Shown: positions 34,071-43,423, counted from the stretch's first letter. The stretch: DNA of 64,000 bases from Trebonia sp963771985 (GCA_963771985.1 CAVYVO010000016.1:186001-250000), one strand, 5' to 3'. Notes: generated from the sequence alone by a model not told the origin. Numbers and translations are program-made.

Positions 34071-34736
34071 TCAGCCCCGGTCGCGGGCGGGCACCACGAG
34101 CCCCGACTCGTAGGCGGCGACCACCGCCTGCGTCCGGTCGCGCAGCCCGAGCTTGCCGAGGACCCGGCTGACGTGCGTCTTGACCGTCTCCTCGGTGACG
34201 ACCAGGCGGGCGGCGATCTCCGGGTTGGACAGGCCCTCGGCGACCAGCAGGAGCACCTCGGTCTCCCGGGGGGTCAGCGCGGCCAGCGCCGCGGGCGGCG
34301 CGGCGCCGGCCGGCCGCCGGGTCTTGGCGAACTCGCTGATCAGCCGCCGGGTGACCGCGGGGGCGAGCAGCGCCTCGCCGGCCGCGACCACGCGGACCGC
34401 CTCGAAGAGGTGCTCAGCGGTCACGTCCTTGAGCAGGAACCCGCTGGCGCCGGCCCGCAGCGCGTCGAAGACGTACTCGTCCAGGTCGAACGTGGTCAGG
34501 ATCAGGACTCGGACGGGCGAAGCCGCCGTGATCTGACGGGTCGCCTCGATCCCGTCGGTGCCCGGCATCCGCACGTCCATGAGCACGACGTCGGGCGCCA
34601 GCTCGCGGCAGGCCGCCACGGCCTGCGCCCCGTCCGCGGCCGTGCCGAGCACGGTGAAGTCGGGCTGGGTGTCCAGCAGCGCGGCGAACCCGGCCCGCAC
34701 GACCTCGTGGTCGTCGGCGACGACGATGGAGATCAT
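34071..34736 (-). CDS. NarL/LuxR-type response regulator
   Basis: 221 residues. Receiver domain with phosphoacceptor Asp in DVVLMDVRMPG and Lys in GFLLKDV, then a LuxR HTH (LTPRETEVLLLVAEGLSNPE). It overlaps the histidine kinase gene by 4 bp. The cognate kinase is encoded upstream; the divergent ABC exporter at 36087 is the likely target. Confidence 0.95.
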   Translation of the reverse strand: MISIVVADDHEVVRAGFAALLDTQPDFTVLGTAADGAQAVAACRELAPDVVLMDVRMPGTDGIEATRQITAASPVRVLILTTFDLDEYVFDALRAGASGFLLKDVTAEHLFEAVRVVAAGEALLAPAVTRRLISEFAKTRRPAGAAPPAALAALTPRETEVLLLVAEGLSNPEIAARLVVTEETVKTHVSRVLGKLGLRDRTQAVVAAYESGLVVPARDRG

Positions 34737-35923
34737 GAGGCCTCCGGTTTCGCCGGCAGCACGGCCTCGACGCAGAACCCGCCGCCCGGCGCCGTGCCGG
34801 TCCGCAGCGACCCGCCGACGGCCAGCGCCCGCTCCCGCATCCCGAGCAGCCCGTGCCCGGGTGGCTCCGCTCCCGCGGCTGCCGCCGCGGACGGCCCCGG
34901 GCCGTTGTCCCGGATCCGCAGCCGCAGCGCGTCGCCGGTGTAGCGCAGCTCCACGTCCACCGCCGCGCCGGGCGCGTGCCGCCGGGCGTTGGTCAGCGCC
35001 TCCTGCGTGATCCGGTACGCGGCCAGCTCGACGCCCGGGTCGAAGTCGGCGACCGGCCCGGACACGATGAGCCGGGTGCCGGTTCCCGACGCATCCCGCG
35101 CGGTGTCGATCAGCTCGGCGAGCTGCGGCAGGCCCGGCTGCGGATGGCGCTCGGCGACGGTCGCGTCGGCGTCCTCGCGGAGCACGCCGAGCAGCCGCCG
35201 CATCTCGGTCAGCCCGGCCCGCGCGGTGTCCCCGATCTCGGTGAGCCGCTGCGCCCCGGCGGCGGGCAGGCCCGGCGTGGTCAGCCGCGCCGTCTCCGCC
35301 TGCACCGAGATCACGGAGATATGGTGCGCGACGACGTCGTGCAGCTCCCGGGCGATACGCGCGCGCTCGCCGCGGGCCATGTGCTCGGTGAGCGTCTCGC
35401 TCAGCGTCTCGCTGGTGACGGTCTGGCGCTGCTCCTCGCGCCGCGCCCGCAGCGCGATCCCCGTCCCCGCCGCCGCCGGCACGCCCGCCGCGAGCAGCAC
35501 GGCGCTGGCGCTTCCGTGGCTGGCCAGCGCCAGCGCGGCGAACGGCACGGTGAGCCCCATGGCCAGGTACCGCGCGCCCGCGCCATCGGGCGCGCGCCCG
35601 GCGCTGCCTACGGCAGCCAGCCGGTAGACCGCGATCACCTGGGCCGCCACTCCCGCCACGGTCGTCACCCCGAACGCCGCGACCGCCAGCACGTTGGCCG
35701 TCGCGATCGCGACGGCGGCCGCGGCCGGGCGCAGGAAGAGCAGCGGAACCGTGCTGGCCAGCGCGAGCAGGCAGAACAGCGCCGCGTTCGGGATGAGGTC
35801 GTCGGGCGCCGATGGCGCCGACGCGATCGCCTGGATCGCTCCGGCCAGCGCGAGCAGGCTGACGCCGGCCGCCGGAGCGTACCGGGCGGCCGCTATCCGC
35901 GCGAGCCAGTCCATACCAGTCAT
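34733..35923 (-). CDS. Sensor histidine kinase (HisKA_3)
   Basis: About 396 residues from ATG 35923, or ATG 35914. Several membrane segments form the N-terminal half (residues about 15-170). The HisKA_3 dimerisation helix has phosphoacceptor His in RIARELHDVVAHHISV, and the HATPase domain shows NARRHA, DNGPGP and GHGLLGMRERA. The short extracytoplasmic loops suggest membrane-bound signals. Pairs with the adjacent response regulator. Confidence 0.93.
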   Translation of the reverse strand: MTGMDWLARIAAARYAPAAGVSLLALAGAIQAIASAPSAPDDLIPNAALFCLLALASTVPLLFLRPAAAAVAIATANVLAVAAFGVTTVAGVAAQVIAVYRLAAVGSAGRAPDGAGARYLAMGLTVPFAALALASHGSASAVLLAAGVPAAAGTGIALRARREEQRQTVTSETLSETLTEHMARGERARIARELHDVVAHHISVISVQAETARLTTPGLPAAGAQRLTEIGDTARAGLTEMRRLLGVLREDADATVAERHPQPGLPQLAELIDTARDASGTGTRLIVSGPVADFDPGVELAAYRITQEALTNARRHAPGAAVDVELRYTGDALRLRIRDNGPGPSAAAAAGAEPPGHGLLGMRERALAVGGSLRTGTAPGGGFCVEAVLPAKPEAS

Positions 35924-36086
35924 TGTTCCCCGACAGCGGGGCCGGCCGCGTCCCTCACAGCGGGAGAGCGGGGTATCCCTCTTGGGGGGGACCACGCGGC
36001 CGTTCGGTACCACGGGACAGGTACCGCCGAAGACCGCTCCGCGGCGTGACGACCGCGGCCCGGCACCTTCTCTAGCCTTTCGACCC

Positions 36087-37008
36087 ATGGAAGCAGCGAT
36101 TGAAGTCGCCGGCCTGCGCAAGCGGTTCGGTTCCGCGCAGGCGCTTGACGGGATGTCGTTCTCCGTCCTGCCCGGCCAGGTGACCGGTTTCGTCGGGCCG
36201 AACGGCGCCGGCAAGTCCACCACCATGCGCGTCATTCTCGGCCTGGACGCGGCCGACGAGGGCACCGCCTTGATCGGCGGGCAGCCCTACCACGCGCTGC
36301 GGCACCCGCTCAGCCGCATCGGCGCGCTGCTCGAACGCCGGCGCGCTGCAGCCGAGCCGCCGCGCCCGCAACCACCTGCTCTGGCTGGCGCACTCCCAGG
36401 GCCTGGGCGCGCGGCGGGTCGACGAGGTGCTCCAGCTGGCGGGCCTGGCGTCCGTCGCCAGGCGCAAGGCCGGCGGTTACTCGCTCGGCATGCGGCAGCG
36501 GCTGGGCATCGCCGGCGCGCTGCTCGGCGACCCGCCGGTGCTGATGATGGACGAGCCGTTCAACGGCATGGACCCGGAGGGCATCGTCTGGATGCGGGGC
36601 TTCCTGAAGTCGCTGGCCGCCGAGGGCCGGGCCGTGCTGGTCTCGAGCCACCTGATGAGCGAGCTCCAGGACACCGCCGACCACCTGGTCGTAATCGGCC
36701 GCGGCCGGGTCATCGCGGACACGAGCGTGGCATCGCTCATCGAGGCCGCGTCGGGAGACCGGGTGCGGGTGCGGACCGCGGCCCGCGCCGAGGCGATGAC
36801 GGTGCTGGCGCACGCGGGGGCCACCGTCGCCGCCACCGGTCCTGACGTGCTCGCCATCTCCGGCCTGTCCGCCGAGCAGATCGTGGCGGCCCTGACGGAA
36901 AGCCGCGTGCCGTTCGGCGAGGTGACCGCGCACCGGGCGACCCTGGAGGAGGCCTACATGGAGCTGACGAAAGACTCCATCGAATTCCGGGCGGGGGCGG
37001 CGTCATGA
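36087..37008 (+). pseudogene. ABC exporter ATP-binding protein, +1 frameshift
   Basis: ATG 36087 opens MEAAIEVAGLRKRFGSAQAL, Walker A VGPNGAGKSTTMR. At 36331-36336 the sequence is TCGAAC; skipping one base restores the expected ALQPSRRARNHLLWLAHSQG, and the second frame continues through the signature YSLGMRQRLGIAGALLG, Walker B LMMDEPFNGMD and the H-loop SSHLMSEL to the stop at 37008. It overlaps the permease by 4 bp. With the two permeases it forms a drug- or antibiotic-type exporter likely controlled by the divergent two-component system. No ribosome site is seen, so it may be leaderless. Confidence 0.85.
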
Positions 37009-38615
37009 CGGCCATGACTCCCTACCGGTCCGCGGTGGACGGCCCGCGCGACGGCTTCGGCCAGCTGCTGCACGCGGAGTGGACCAAGTTCCGCACGGTC
37101 CGCGGCTGGGTCATCACGCTGCTGGTCACGGTCCTCGTGATGGCCGGCTTCGGGGTGCTCTCCGCCGCGGGCACCACCAGCTCTTGTGCGCAGGTGAGCA
37201 GTAGCGGAACCGGCTCGGCGCGAAGCGGGGCGGCCTGCATGCCCAGCTTCCCGCTGGGGCCGGGCGGCGAGCCCGTGACCGACAGCTTCTACTTCGTGCA
37301 CCAGCCCCTCACCAGCGACGGCAGTATTACCGTCCGGATCACGTCGCTGACCGGGCTGGTCCAGCCGCCGGGCGGATCCCAGGGCCCCGGCCCGGGAGAT
37401 ACACAGCCTGGCCTTGAGGCATGGGCCAAGGCCGGCGTCATCATCAAGCAGGACCTGAACCAGGGCTCCCCGTACGCGGCGATGATGGTCACCGGCGGCA
37501 ACGGGGTGCGCATGCAGTGGAACTACACCGGGGACACCGCGGGCCTGCCCGGCACCGTCAGCGCGGACAGCCCGCGCTGGCTGCGGCTGACCCGGTCCGG
37601 CGACGTGATCACCGGCTATGACTCGGCGGACGGCGTCAGCTGGACCGAGGTCGGCGCGGTCACGCTGTCCGGGCTGCCGTCTACCGTGCAGATCGGACTG
37701 TTCGGCGCCTCTCCCGACGACGTTAATGTCACGCAGAACTTCGGCGGCGGCACCAGCCAGAACGGCGGGGGTCCCACCCAGGTGACCGGCGTTTTCGATC
37801 ACGTCACTCTGTCCGGGGCCGCCGGCCCGTGGGCCGGCGCGTACATCGGCGCGGCCGACGCGTCCGGCATCGGCGGCTACCACCAGGCCAGCGGCCGGTT
37901 CACCGTGACCGGGTCGGGCGACATCGCGCCGATCCCGGAGGGGCACGGCGGCCCGGCGGACGCCGCCCTCACGATCAACGAATACCTCCTCGGCACGTTC
38001 GCGGGGCTGATCGCGCTGGCCGTCGTCGCCGCGATGTTCATGACCGCCGAGTACCGGCGCAACCTCATCCGGGTGACGCTCGCGGCCAGCCCGCGGCGCG
38101 GCCGGGTGCTGGCGGCGAAGGCGGTCGTGGTCGCCGCGGTCTCGTTCGTGGCCGGGGGCGCCGGCGCCGCGATCGCGGTGGCCATCGGAACCGCGATCAC
38201 GCACTCCCGCGGCTACTGGGAGTTCCCGGTGTCCGGGCCGGCGCAGGCGCGCGTGATCATCGGCACGGGCCTGCTGGCCGCGGTCACCGCCGTGCTCGCC
38301 CTCGCCATCGGCACGATAGTGCGCCGCAGCGCGGCCACGGTCGCGATCGTCATCGTCGCGATCGTGCTGCCGTACTTCCTGGCCGTCGCCGCGGTCGTGC
38401 CGCTCGGCGTGGCGGACTGGCTGCTGCGGATCACCCCGGCCGCGGGCTTCGCCGTCCAGGGGGCCTACCCGCGGTACGGGCAGGTCACCGCCATCTATTC
38501 GGTCCTGTCCGGCTACTACCCGCTTGGGGCGCTGGCCGGCCTGGGGGTGCTGTGCGCCTGGGCGGCGGTCGCGCTGGCCGGGGCGGCGGTGCTGCTGCGC
38601 AGGAGGGACGCGTGA
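37005..38615 (+). CDS. ABC-2 permease with large extracellular DUF1349-like domain
   Basis: 536 residues. After the first membrane helix (about 33-55) a region of about 200 residues (about 80-280) is extracellular and beta-rich, with AWAKAGVIIKQDLNQG, SPYAAMMVTGGNGVRMQWNY and WLRLTRSGDVITGYDSADG, resembling DUF1349 / concanavalin-like sandwich domains. Five further membrane segments follow, with YRRNLIRVTLAASPRRGRVL between them. It is the first of two permeases of the exporter. The insertion could bind a surface ligand. Confidence 0.85.
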   Translation: MTAMTPYRSAVDGPRDGFGQLLHAEWTKFRTVRGWVITLLVTVLVMAGFGVLSAAGTTSSCAQVSSSGTGSARSGAACMPSFPLGPGGEPVTDSFYFVHQPLTSDGSITVRITSLTGLVQPPGGSQGPGPGDTQPGLEAWAKAGVIIKQDLNQGSPYAAMMVTGGNGVRMQWNYTGDTAGLPGTVSADSPRWLRLTRSGDVITGYDSADGVSWTEVGAVTLSGLPSTVQIGLFGASPDDVNVTQNFGGGTSQNGGGPTQVTGVFDHVTLSGAAGPWAGAYIGAADASGIGGYHQASGRFTVTGSGDIAPIPEGHGGPADAALTINEYLLGTFAGLIALAVVAAMFMTAEYRRNLIRVTLAASPRRGRVLAAKAVVVAAVSFVAGGAGAAIAVAIGTAITHSRGYWEFPVSGPAQARVIIGTGLLAAVTAVLALAIGTIVRRSAATVAIVIVAIVLPYFLAVAAVVPLGVADWLLRITPAAGFAVQGAYPRYGQVTAIYSVLSGYYPLGALAGLGVLCAWAAVALAGAAVLLRRRDA

Positions 38616-39412
38616 GTGACGCACTGCGCATGGAATGGACGAAGCTGCGCACGGTGTCCAGCACGTTCTGGCTGCTGCTCGCGGCGGCCGCGCTCACCGT
38701 CACGGTGAGCGCGGCCGTGTCCGCCGCGGTGAACTGCGCCGGCGGCGGCCCCGGCGGCTGTGCCGCCGCGGCCACCGGCCTGGACCCGGCCAGGACCAGC
38801 CTCAGCGGGGCCGACCTCGGCCAGGTGATCGTCGCCCTGGCGGCCGCGGCGGCGATCGGCGGCGAGTACAGCACCGGGATGATCCGCCTCACGCTGACCG
38901 CGGTGCCCCGCCGCCTCACGATGCTCGCCGCCAAGGCGGCGGTCGTGACGGGCTGGGCGCTGGCGGCCGGCGCGCTCGCCGTCCTGGGCTCCGTGCTGGC
39001 CGGCCGGCTCATCCTCCCGGGCCGCGGCGTGAGCGCGGCGAACGGCTACGTCGTGCCGTCCCTGGCGAACGGCCCGGACGTGCGCGCCGCCGCCGGCACG
39101 GTGCTCTACCTGGTGCTGATCGCGCTGCTGTCCCTCGGCGTCACCACGGCGCTGCGCGACTCCGCCGTCGCCATCGGCGTGGTCCTCGGCCTGCTCTACC
39201 TGTTCCCGATCGCCGCCGCCGTCATCCCGGACCACACTCTTGCCCGCCACCTGCAGCAGGCCGCCCCGATGACCGCGGGCCTCTACATCCAGTCGACCGT
39301 CGGCCTCAAGACGCTCCCGCTCACCCCCTGGCAGGGCCTGGGCGTCCTGGCCGCCTGGGCCTTCGCCGCCCTCCTCCTCGGCGCCATCGTCCTCCGCCTC
39401 CGCGACGCCTAG
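38612..39412 (+). CDS. ABC-2 permease
   Basis: 266 residues from GTG 38612, which overlaps the stop of the previous gene (GTGA) and follows AGGAGG. Six membrane segments; it shares the amphipathic opening (ALRMEWTKLRTV) and the STGMIRLTLTAVPRR loop with its partner, but lacks the extracellular domain. Its TAG stop lies in the CTAG palindrome shared with the stop of thiE on the other strand. Confidence 0.9.
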   Translation: MSDALRMEWTKLRTVSSTFWLLLAAAALTVTVSAAVSAAVNCAGGGPGGCAAAATGLDPARTSLSGADLGQVIVALAAAAAIGGEYSTGMIRLTLTAVPRRLTMLAAKAAVVTGWALAAGALAVLGSVLAGRLILPGRGVSAANGYVVPSLANGPDVRAAAGTVLYLVLIALLSLGVTTALRDSAVAIGVVLGLLYLFPIAAAVIPDHTLARHLQQAAPMTAGLYIQSTVGLKTLPLTPWQGLGVLAAWAFAALLLGAIVLRLRDA

Positions 39413-40086
39413 GATCTCACCGGGCCGCGCAGGCGCGCCGCGAAGGCGGCGGCCGCCGCTCCCGGATCGTCGGCTTCGGTGATCGCCCGGACCACCACCA
39501 CCCGCGTCGCTCCCGCGTCGATGACGTCATCCAGCCGCGGCAGGCTGATCCCGCCGATCGCGAACCATGGCCGCTCCGTGGCCAGCGAGGCGACATGCGA
39601 CACCAACCCCAGCCCGGTGGCGGCCCGGCCCGGCTTGGTCGGCGTCGTCCACACCGGCCCGGCGCAGAAGTAGTCCACCCCGTCCTCGGCCGCGGCCAGG
39701 CCGGCCTGCGACGGGCTATGACTGCTCCGCCCGATCAGCGGCCCCGGCCCGAGGATCTGCCGTGCCGCCGGCACCGGCAGGTCGTCCTGCCCGAGGTGCA
39801 GCACGTCCGCCCCCGCGGCCAGCGCGATGTCCGCCCGGTCGTTGACCGCCAGCAGCTTGCCATGCCGTCGGCACGCGTCCGCGAACACCTCGAGCAGCGC
39901 CAGCTCCTCGCGTGCCTCCAGCCCCTTCTCCCGCAGCTGGACGATGTCCACCCCGCCCGCCAGCACCGCGTCCAGAAACGGCACCAGGTCGCCCGGCGCG
40001 CGCCGCGAGTCCGTGCACAGGTAGAGCCGCGCGGCCGCCAGCCGCTCACGCAAGTCGGTCACCCCGCCATCATGCCGCACCGTCAT
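39409..40086 (-). CDS. thiE: Thiamine-phosphate synthase
   Basis: 225 residues from ATG 40086, or GTG 40062. TIM-barrel motifs are DIVQLREKG, LLAVNDRADIAL, VLHLGQDDLP, IGRSSHS and YFCAGPVWTTPTKPG. It joins HMP pyrophosphate and the thiazole phosphate to thiamine phosphate. It is divergent from the riboswitch-controlled thiO-S-G-D operon, and no riboswitch is seen in front of thiE itself. Confidence 0.95.
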   Translation of the reverse strand: MTVRHDGGVTDLRERLAAARLYLCTDSRRAPGDLVPFLDAVLAGGVDIVQLREKGLEAREELALLEVFADACRRHGKLLAVNDRADIALAAGADVLHLGQDDLPVPAARQILGPGPLIGRSSHSPSQAGLAAAEDGVDYFCAGPVWTTPTKPGRAATGLGLVSHVASLATERPWFAIGGISLPRLDDVIDAGATRVVVVRAITEADDPGAAAAAFAARLRGPVRS

Positions 40087-40169
40087 GCCGCACCGTCCGC
40101 GGCCCGGTGGGCGCGCCCCGGCAGCCGGTCCGACGGAGCTGTCTCACATTCCGAGACGATTTCGCGACA

Positions 40170-40233
40170 TAGGATCTCAATCCGCCCGGCAAATGGGACA
40201 AAAAGGGCGCCAAAAGGGCGGTTTGAGATCCTA
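40170..40233. repeat. Long inverted repeat between thiE and the thi riboswitch
   Basis: 18-bp arms, 40170-40187 (TAGGATCTCAATCCGCCC) and 40216-40233, complementary with one mismatch around a 28-nt loop that itself contains AAAAGGGCGCC repeats. The intervening TAGGATCTCA sequence also occurs at 39410 across the thiE stop. Role unknown; it could terminate antisense transcripts or bind a regulator. Confidence 0.6.
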
Positions 40234-40359
40234 AGTGCCCAGGCCACGGCGGACACCAGTGTGACGGCTGTGCGGGCTGTGTCGTCCGGGAGGCGGATGC
40301 AAACGAGGCCCGCCGCCCGTCCGGCTGCCGGTGGCGTCTGGACGGCGCGTTACACTCAG

Positions 40360-40456
40360 GTGAACAACCACGGGAGCCCCTGTCGGGGCTGAGAGGGAGG
40401 CGGCGAGCCTCCGACCGTCGAACCTGATCCGGGTAATGCCGGCGAAGGGAGAACAC
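40360..40456 (+). ncRNA. TPP riboswitch (THI element)
   Basis: Conserved TPP-aptamer blocks appear in order: GGGAGCCC, GGGGCTGAGAGGG, GACCGTCGAACCTGATC and CGGGTAATGCCGGCGAAGGG. A TACACT -10 box at 40351-40356 places transcription start near 40362. The last block contains the AAGGGAG ribosome site of thiO, so thiamine pyrophosphate binding would block translation initiation. Confidence 0.93.
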
Positions 40457-41564
40457 GTGGACGCTGATGTCGCCATCGTCGGCGGCGGCGTTATCGGCAC
40501 CGCGATCGCCTGGCGCGCCGCCCTCAGTAACCGCACCGTGACCCTCGTTGACCCGGACACGACCGACAAGGCCAGCCTCGTCGCGGCCGGCATGCTCGGC
40601 CCGGTGTCGGAGAGCGTGTTCGGGGAGCAGGATCTCCTCAACCTGAACCTCCTGGCCATCGGCCGCTTCCCGGGCTTCAACGAAGAACTAGAAGAGACAA
40701 CAGGACACGTGACAGGCCTGCGAACCGAAGGCACCCTCGCCGTCGCCTATGACAGCGACGACCTCGCCTCCCTCACGCGCCTCACGAAATTCCGCCATTC
40801 CATCGGCCTCATAGCCGAACAACTCGAACGCGAAGCAATGCCGCAAGCTCGAGCCCTTCCTGGCGCCCGGCACCCGGGGCGGCGTGCTCGCCACCGGCGA
40901 CCTGTCCGTGGACAACCGCCGCTACCTCGCCGCCCTCCAGATTGCGGCCCGAAAGGCGGGCGTCACGACCGTCACGGATATGGTCACCGAGATCGCTGAT
41001 AACAGCATCAAGCTCGGCAACGGAGACACCATCACGGCGAGCACGATCGTCATCGCCGCCGGCTGGGCCACCAGCCGCATCGAGGGCGTCCCCGGCGAGA
41101 TCCGCGAGGCGATCCGCCCGGTCAAGGGACAGATCCTCCGCCTCCGCCACCCCCCGGACATCCCGCGCGTGCTCACCCGCACCGTCCGCGCCATCGTCAA
41201 GGGCCGCGACATCTACCTCGTGCCCCGCGCCGACGGCGAACTCGTGGTCGGCGCCACCCAGGAGGAGCGCGACGACCGCGACGTCACCGCCGGGGCCGTG
41301 CACGACCTGCTGCGGGACGCGATGACCGCGCTGCCCGCGATCAGCGAGCTGATCCTCGCCGAGACGAACGCCGGCCTGCGCCCGGGCACGGCCGACAACG
41401 GTCCCATCGTGGGCCGTGTCACGGAAACCCTCATCATCGCCGCCGGTCACTTCCGCAACGGCATCCTGCTCTCGGCCGCGACCGCCGACGCCGTGGCCGC
41501 GCTCCTGACCGAAAGCGAACCGCACCCCGCGTGGGCGCCCTTCCATCCCGGGAGGCTCGGATGA
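40457..41564 (+). pseudogene. thiO: Glycine oxidase ThiO, +1 frameshift
   Basis: GTG 40457 follows the riboswitch and its AAGGGAG. The FAD-binding start is ADVAIVGGGVIGTAIAWRAA. Near 40824-40829 the frame breaks at TCGAAC; skipping one base restores AKQCRKLEPFLAPGTRGG and the rest up to HFRNGILLSAATADAVAALL and the stop at 41564. Glycine oxidase supplies the imine for thiazole synthesis. Since the operon is otherwise intact, the break is more likely a sequence error than decay. Overlaps thiS by 4 bp. Confidence 0.88.
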
Positions 41565-41761
41565 CCGTCACGGTGAACGGCCAGCCGCGGGAGGTCCCCG
41601 AAGGCACCACGATCGAGCAGCTCGTCAGCCAGCTCACCGCCGCGCCGTCCGGCGTCGCGGCGGCTGTGAACGGCGAAGTGCTGCCCCGCCGTGCCTGGGC
41701 GGCGACGCCGCTGGCGGATCTCGACCAGGTGGAAGTAGTGACCGCTGTCCAGGGAGGCTGA
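41561..41761 (+). CDS. thiS: Thiamine biosynthesis sulfur carrier
   Basis: 66 residues ending in Gly-Gly (TAVQGG), which is adenylated and thiocarboxylated. Ubiquitin-like fold, VTVNGQPREVPEGTTIEQLV. ATG 41561 follows GGGAGG and overlaps the thiO stop. It donates sulfur to ThiG. Confidence 0.95.
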   Translation: MTVTVNGQPREVPEGTTIEQLVSQLTAAPSGVAAAVNGEVLPRRAWAATPLADLDQVEVVTAVQGG

Positions 41762-41765
41762 AAAC

Positions 41766-42575
41766 ATGATTGTCCCGAACGGAAGCGTGGTTCCCGCCGA
41801 TGCCACATGGACGATCGCCGACCGGACGATGACCTCCCGGCTGATCGTCGGCACCGGGGGAGCGCAGAGCCTGGACGTGCTGGGCAAGGTGCTCGCGGCC
41901 TCAGGAACGGAGCTCACCACGGTGGCGATGCGCCGCCTGCCGTCCTCGGGGGAGGGGTCCCTGCTCGGCACCATCCGCCAGGCCGGCGTCGCCGTCTTGC
42001 CGAACACGGCGGGCTGCCACACCGCAGCCGAGGCCCTGCTCGTCGCCCGGCTGGCCCGCGAGGCCCTGCGCACCGACTGGGTCAAGCTCGAGGTGGTCGC
42101 GGACGACATCACGCTGCTGCCGGACCCGGTGGAGCTGCTGGAGGCCGCGCAGTTGCTGGTCGCCGACGGGTTCACCGTCCTGCCGTATACGAACGACGAC
42201 CCGGTGCTGGCGCTGCGCCTGGAGGAGGCCGGGTGCGCGGCCGTGATGCCGCTCGGCGCGCCGATCGGGTCCGGGCTCGGCATCAGGAACCCGCATAACA
42301 TCGCGATGATCGTCGAGCGGGCCGGCGTTCCGGTCATCCTCGACGCGGGGATCGGAACCGCGAGCGACGCGGCCCTGGCGATGGAGCTCGGCTGCGCGGG
42401 CGTGCTCGTCGCCTCGGCGATCACGCGGGCGGCCGACCCGGAGCGGATGGCCGTCGCGATCAGGCTGGCCGTCGAGGCGGGCCGGGCCGCCTGCCAGGCG
42501 GGCCGCATCCCGCGCCGCTGGCACGCGGTCGCCTCGAGCCCGCAGACGGGATTGCCCGCCGAGGTGGCTCGATGA
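41766..42575 (+). CDS. thiG: Thiazole synthase
   Basis: 269 residues, TIM barrel. Key motifs are TSRLIVGTGG, LPNTAGCHTA, VKLEVVADD (Schiff-base Lys), LPDPVELLEAA and PLGAPIGSGLGIRN, ending in VILDAGIG. It makes the thiazole phosphate from DXP, the glycine imine and ThiS sulfur. Starts 4 bp after thiS. Confidence 0.96.
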   Translation: MIVPNGSVVPADATWTIADRTMTSRLIVGTGGAQSLDVLGKVLAASGTELTTVAMRRLPSSGEGSLLGTIRQAGVAVLPNTAGCHTAAEALLVARLAREALRTDWVKLEVVADDITLLPDPVELLEAAQLLVADGFTVLPYTNDDPVLALRLEEAGCAAVMPLGAPIGSGLGIRNPHNIAMIVERAGVPVILDAGIGTASDAALAMELGCAGVLVASAITRAADPERMAVAIRLAVEAGRAACQAGRIPRRWHAVASSPQTGLPAEVAR

Positions 42576-43423
42576 ACATGCCAGGTGAGAACCACCAGCA
42601 CAATGTCGCCGAAGGCAGCCGGGGGGTCCGGGGGGTCGCCCCCCCGAGGGTATTGACCATCGCCTCGTCGGACTCCGGCGGCGGGGCGGGGATCCAGGCC
42701 GACCTGAAGGCCTTCGCGCGCTGCGGCGCGCACGGCATGTCCGCGATCGTCGCGCTCACGGCGCAGAACACGCTGGGAGTGACGGCTATCGCCGAGCAGT
42801 CGCCCGCTTTCGTTCGGGAGCAGATAAGGGCCGTGCTCGATGAGATCGGTGCCGATGCCGTAAAGACCGGCATGCTGTTTTCCGCCCCGCTGATCGAGGC
42901 GGTCGCCGACGAGCTGGCCGGGCGCGGGCTGCCGCTGGTCGTGGACCCCGTGATGGTGGCGAGCTCGGGGAGCCGGCTGCTGCTGCCCGACGCGGTGGGA
43001 GTGCTCACGGGGCGGCTGTTCCCGCTGGCCACGGTCGTGACGCCGAACCTGCCCGAAGCGCAGGCGCTCACGCGTCTGGACACCGAGGACCGCCGCGTCC
43101 TGGCCGAGCGGCTGGTGGCCATGGGCGCCGCCGCGGCGCTGGTCACCGGCGGGCACGGCACCGAGCCGGTCGACCACCTCTTCGACGGGCGCTCGCACTT
43201 GCGGATCCCCGTGCCGCGCTACCATGTCGCGGCGACGCACGGCGCGGGCTGCACGCACTCGGCGGCGCTCGCCGCCGGCCTGGCGGCCGGGCTCTGTTTG
43301 CCGGACGCCGCCCGGCAGGCCGCCGCCGTCGCGGGCGACGCGGTGGCCCACGGCCTGGCGGGCATCGGCGCGGGCGACGGCCCGGTCCACGCCCTGCACG
43401 GCCTGCGGCCTCCCGTCGGCTAA
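42572..43423 (+). CDS. thiD: Hydroxymethylpyrimidine (phosphate) kinase
   Basis: 283 residues. Ribokinase-like, opening ASSDSGGGAGIQADLKAF, with VKTGMLFSAPLIEAV, DPVMVASSGSRLL and the anion-hole stretch HGAGCTHSAALAAGLA (Cys typical of HMP-P kinases). It overlaps thiG by 4 bp. An extra N-terminal segment of about 25 residues precedes the domain. Confidence 0.95.
   Translation: MNMPGENHQHNVAEGSRGVRGVAPPRVLTIASSDSGGGAGIQADLKAFARCGAHGMSAIVALTAQNTLGVTAIAEQSPAFVREQIRAVLDEIGADAVKTGMLFSAPLIEAVADELAGRGLPLVVDPVMVASSGSRLLLPDAVGVLTGRLFPLATVVTPNLPEAQALTRLDTEDRRVLAERLVAMGAAAALVTGGHGTEPVDHLFDGRSHLRIPVPRYHVAATHGAGCTHSAALAAGLAAGLCLPDAARQAAAVAGDAVAHGLAGIGAGDGPVHALHGLRPPVG

Noticed and set aside
36331..40829. 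Programmed +1 ribosomal frameshifting at CTC-GAA-CGC
   Set aside because: Attractive because three coding strands share this 9-mer, but in the FAD enzyme and in the ABC gene at 25310 the motif lies on the non-coding strand, so a ribosomal signal cannot explain all sites.
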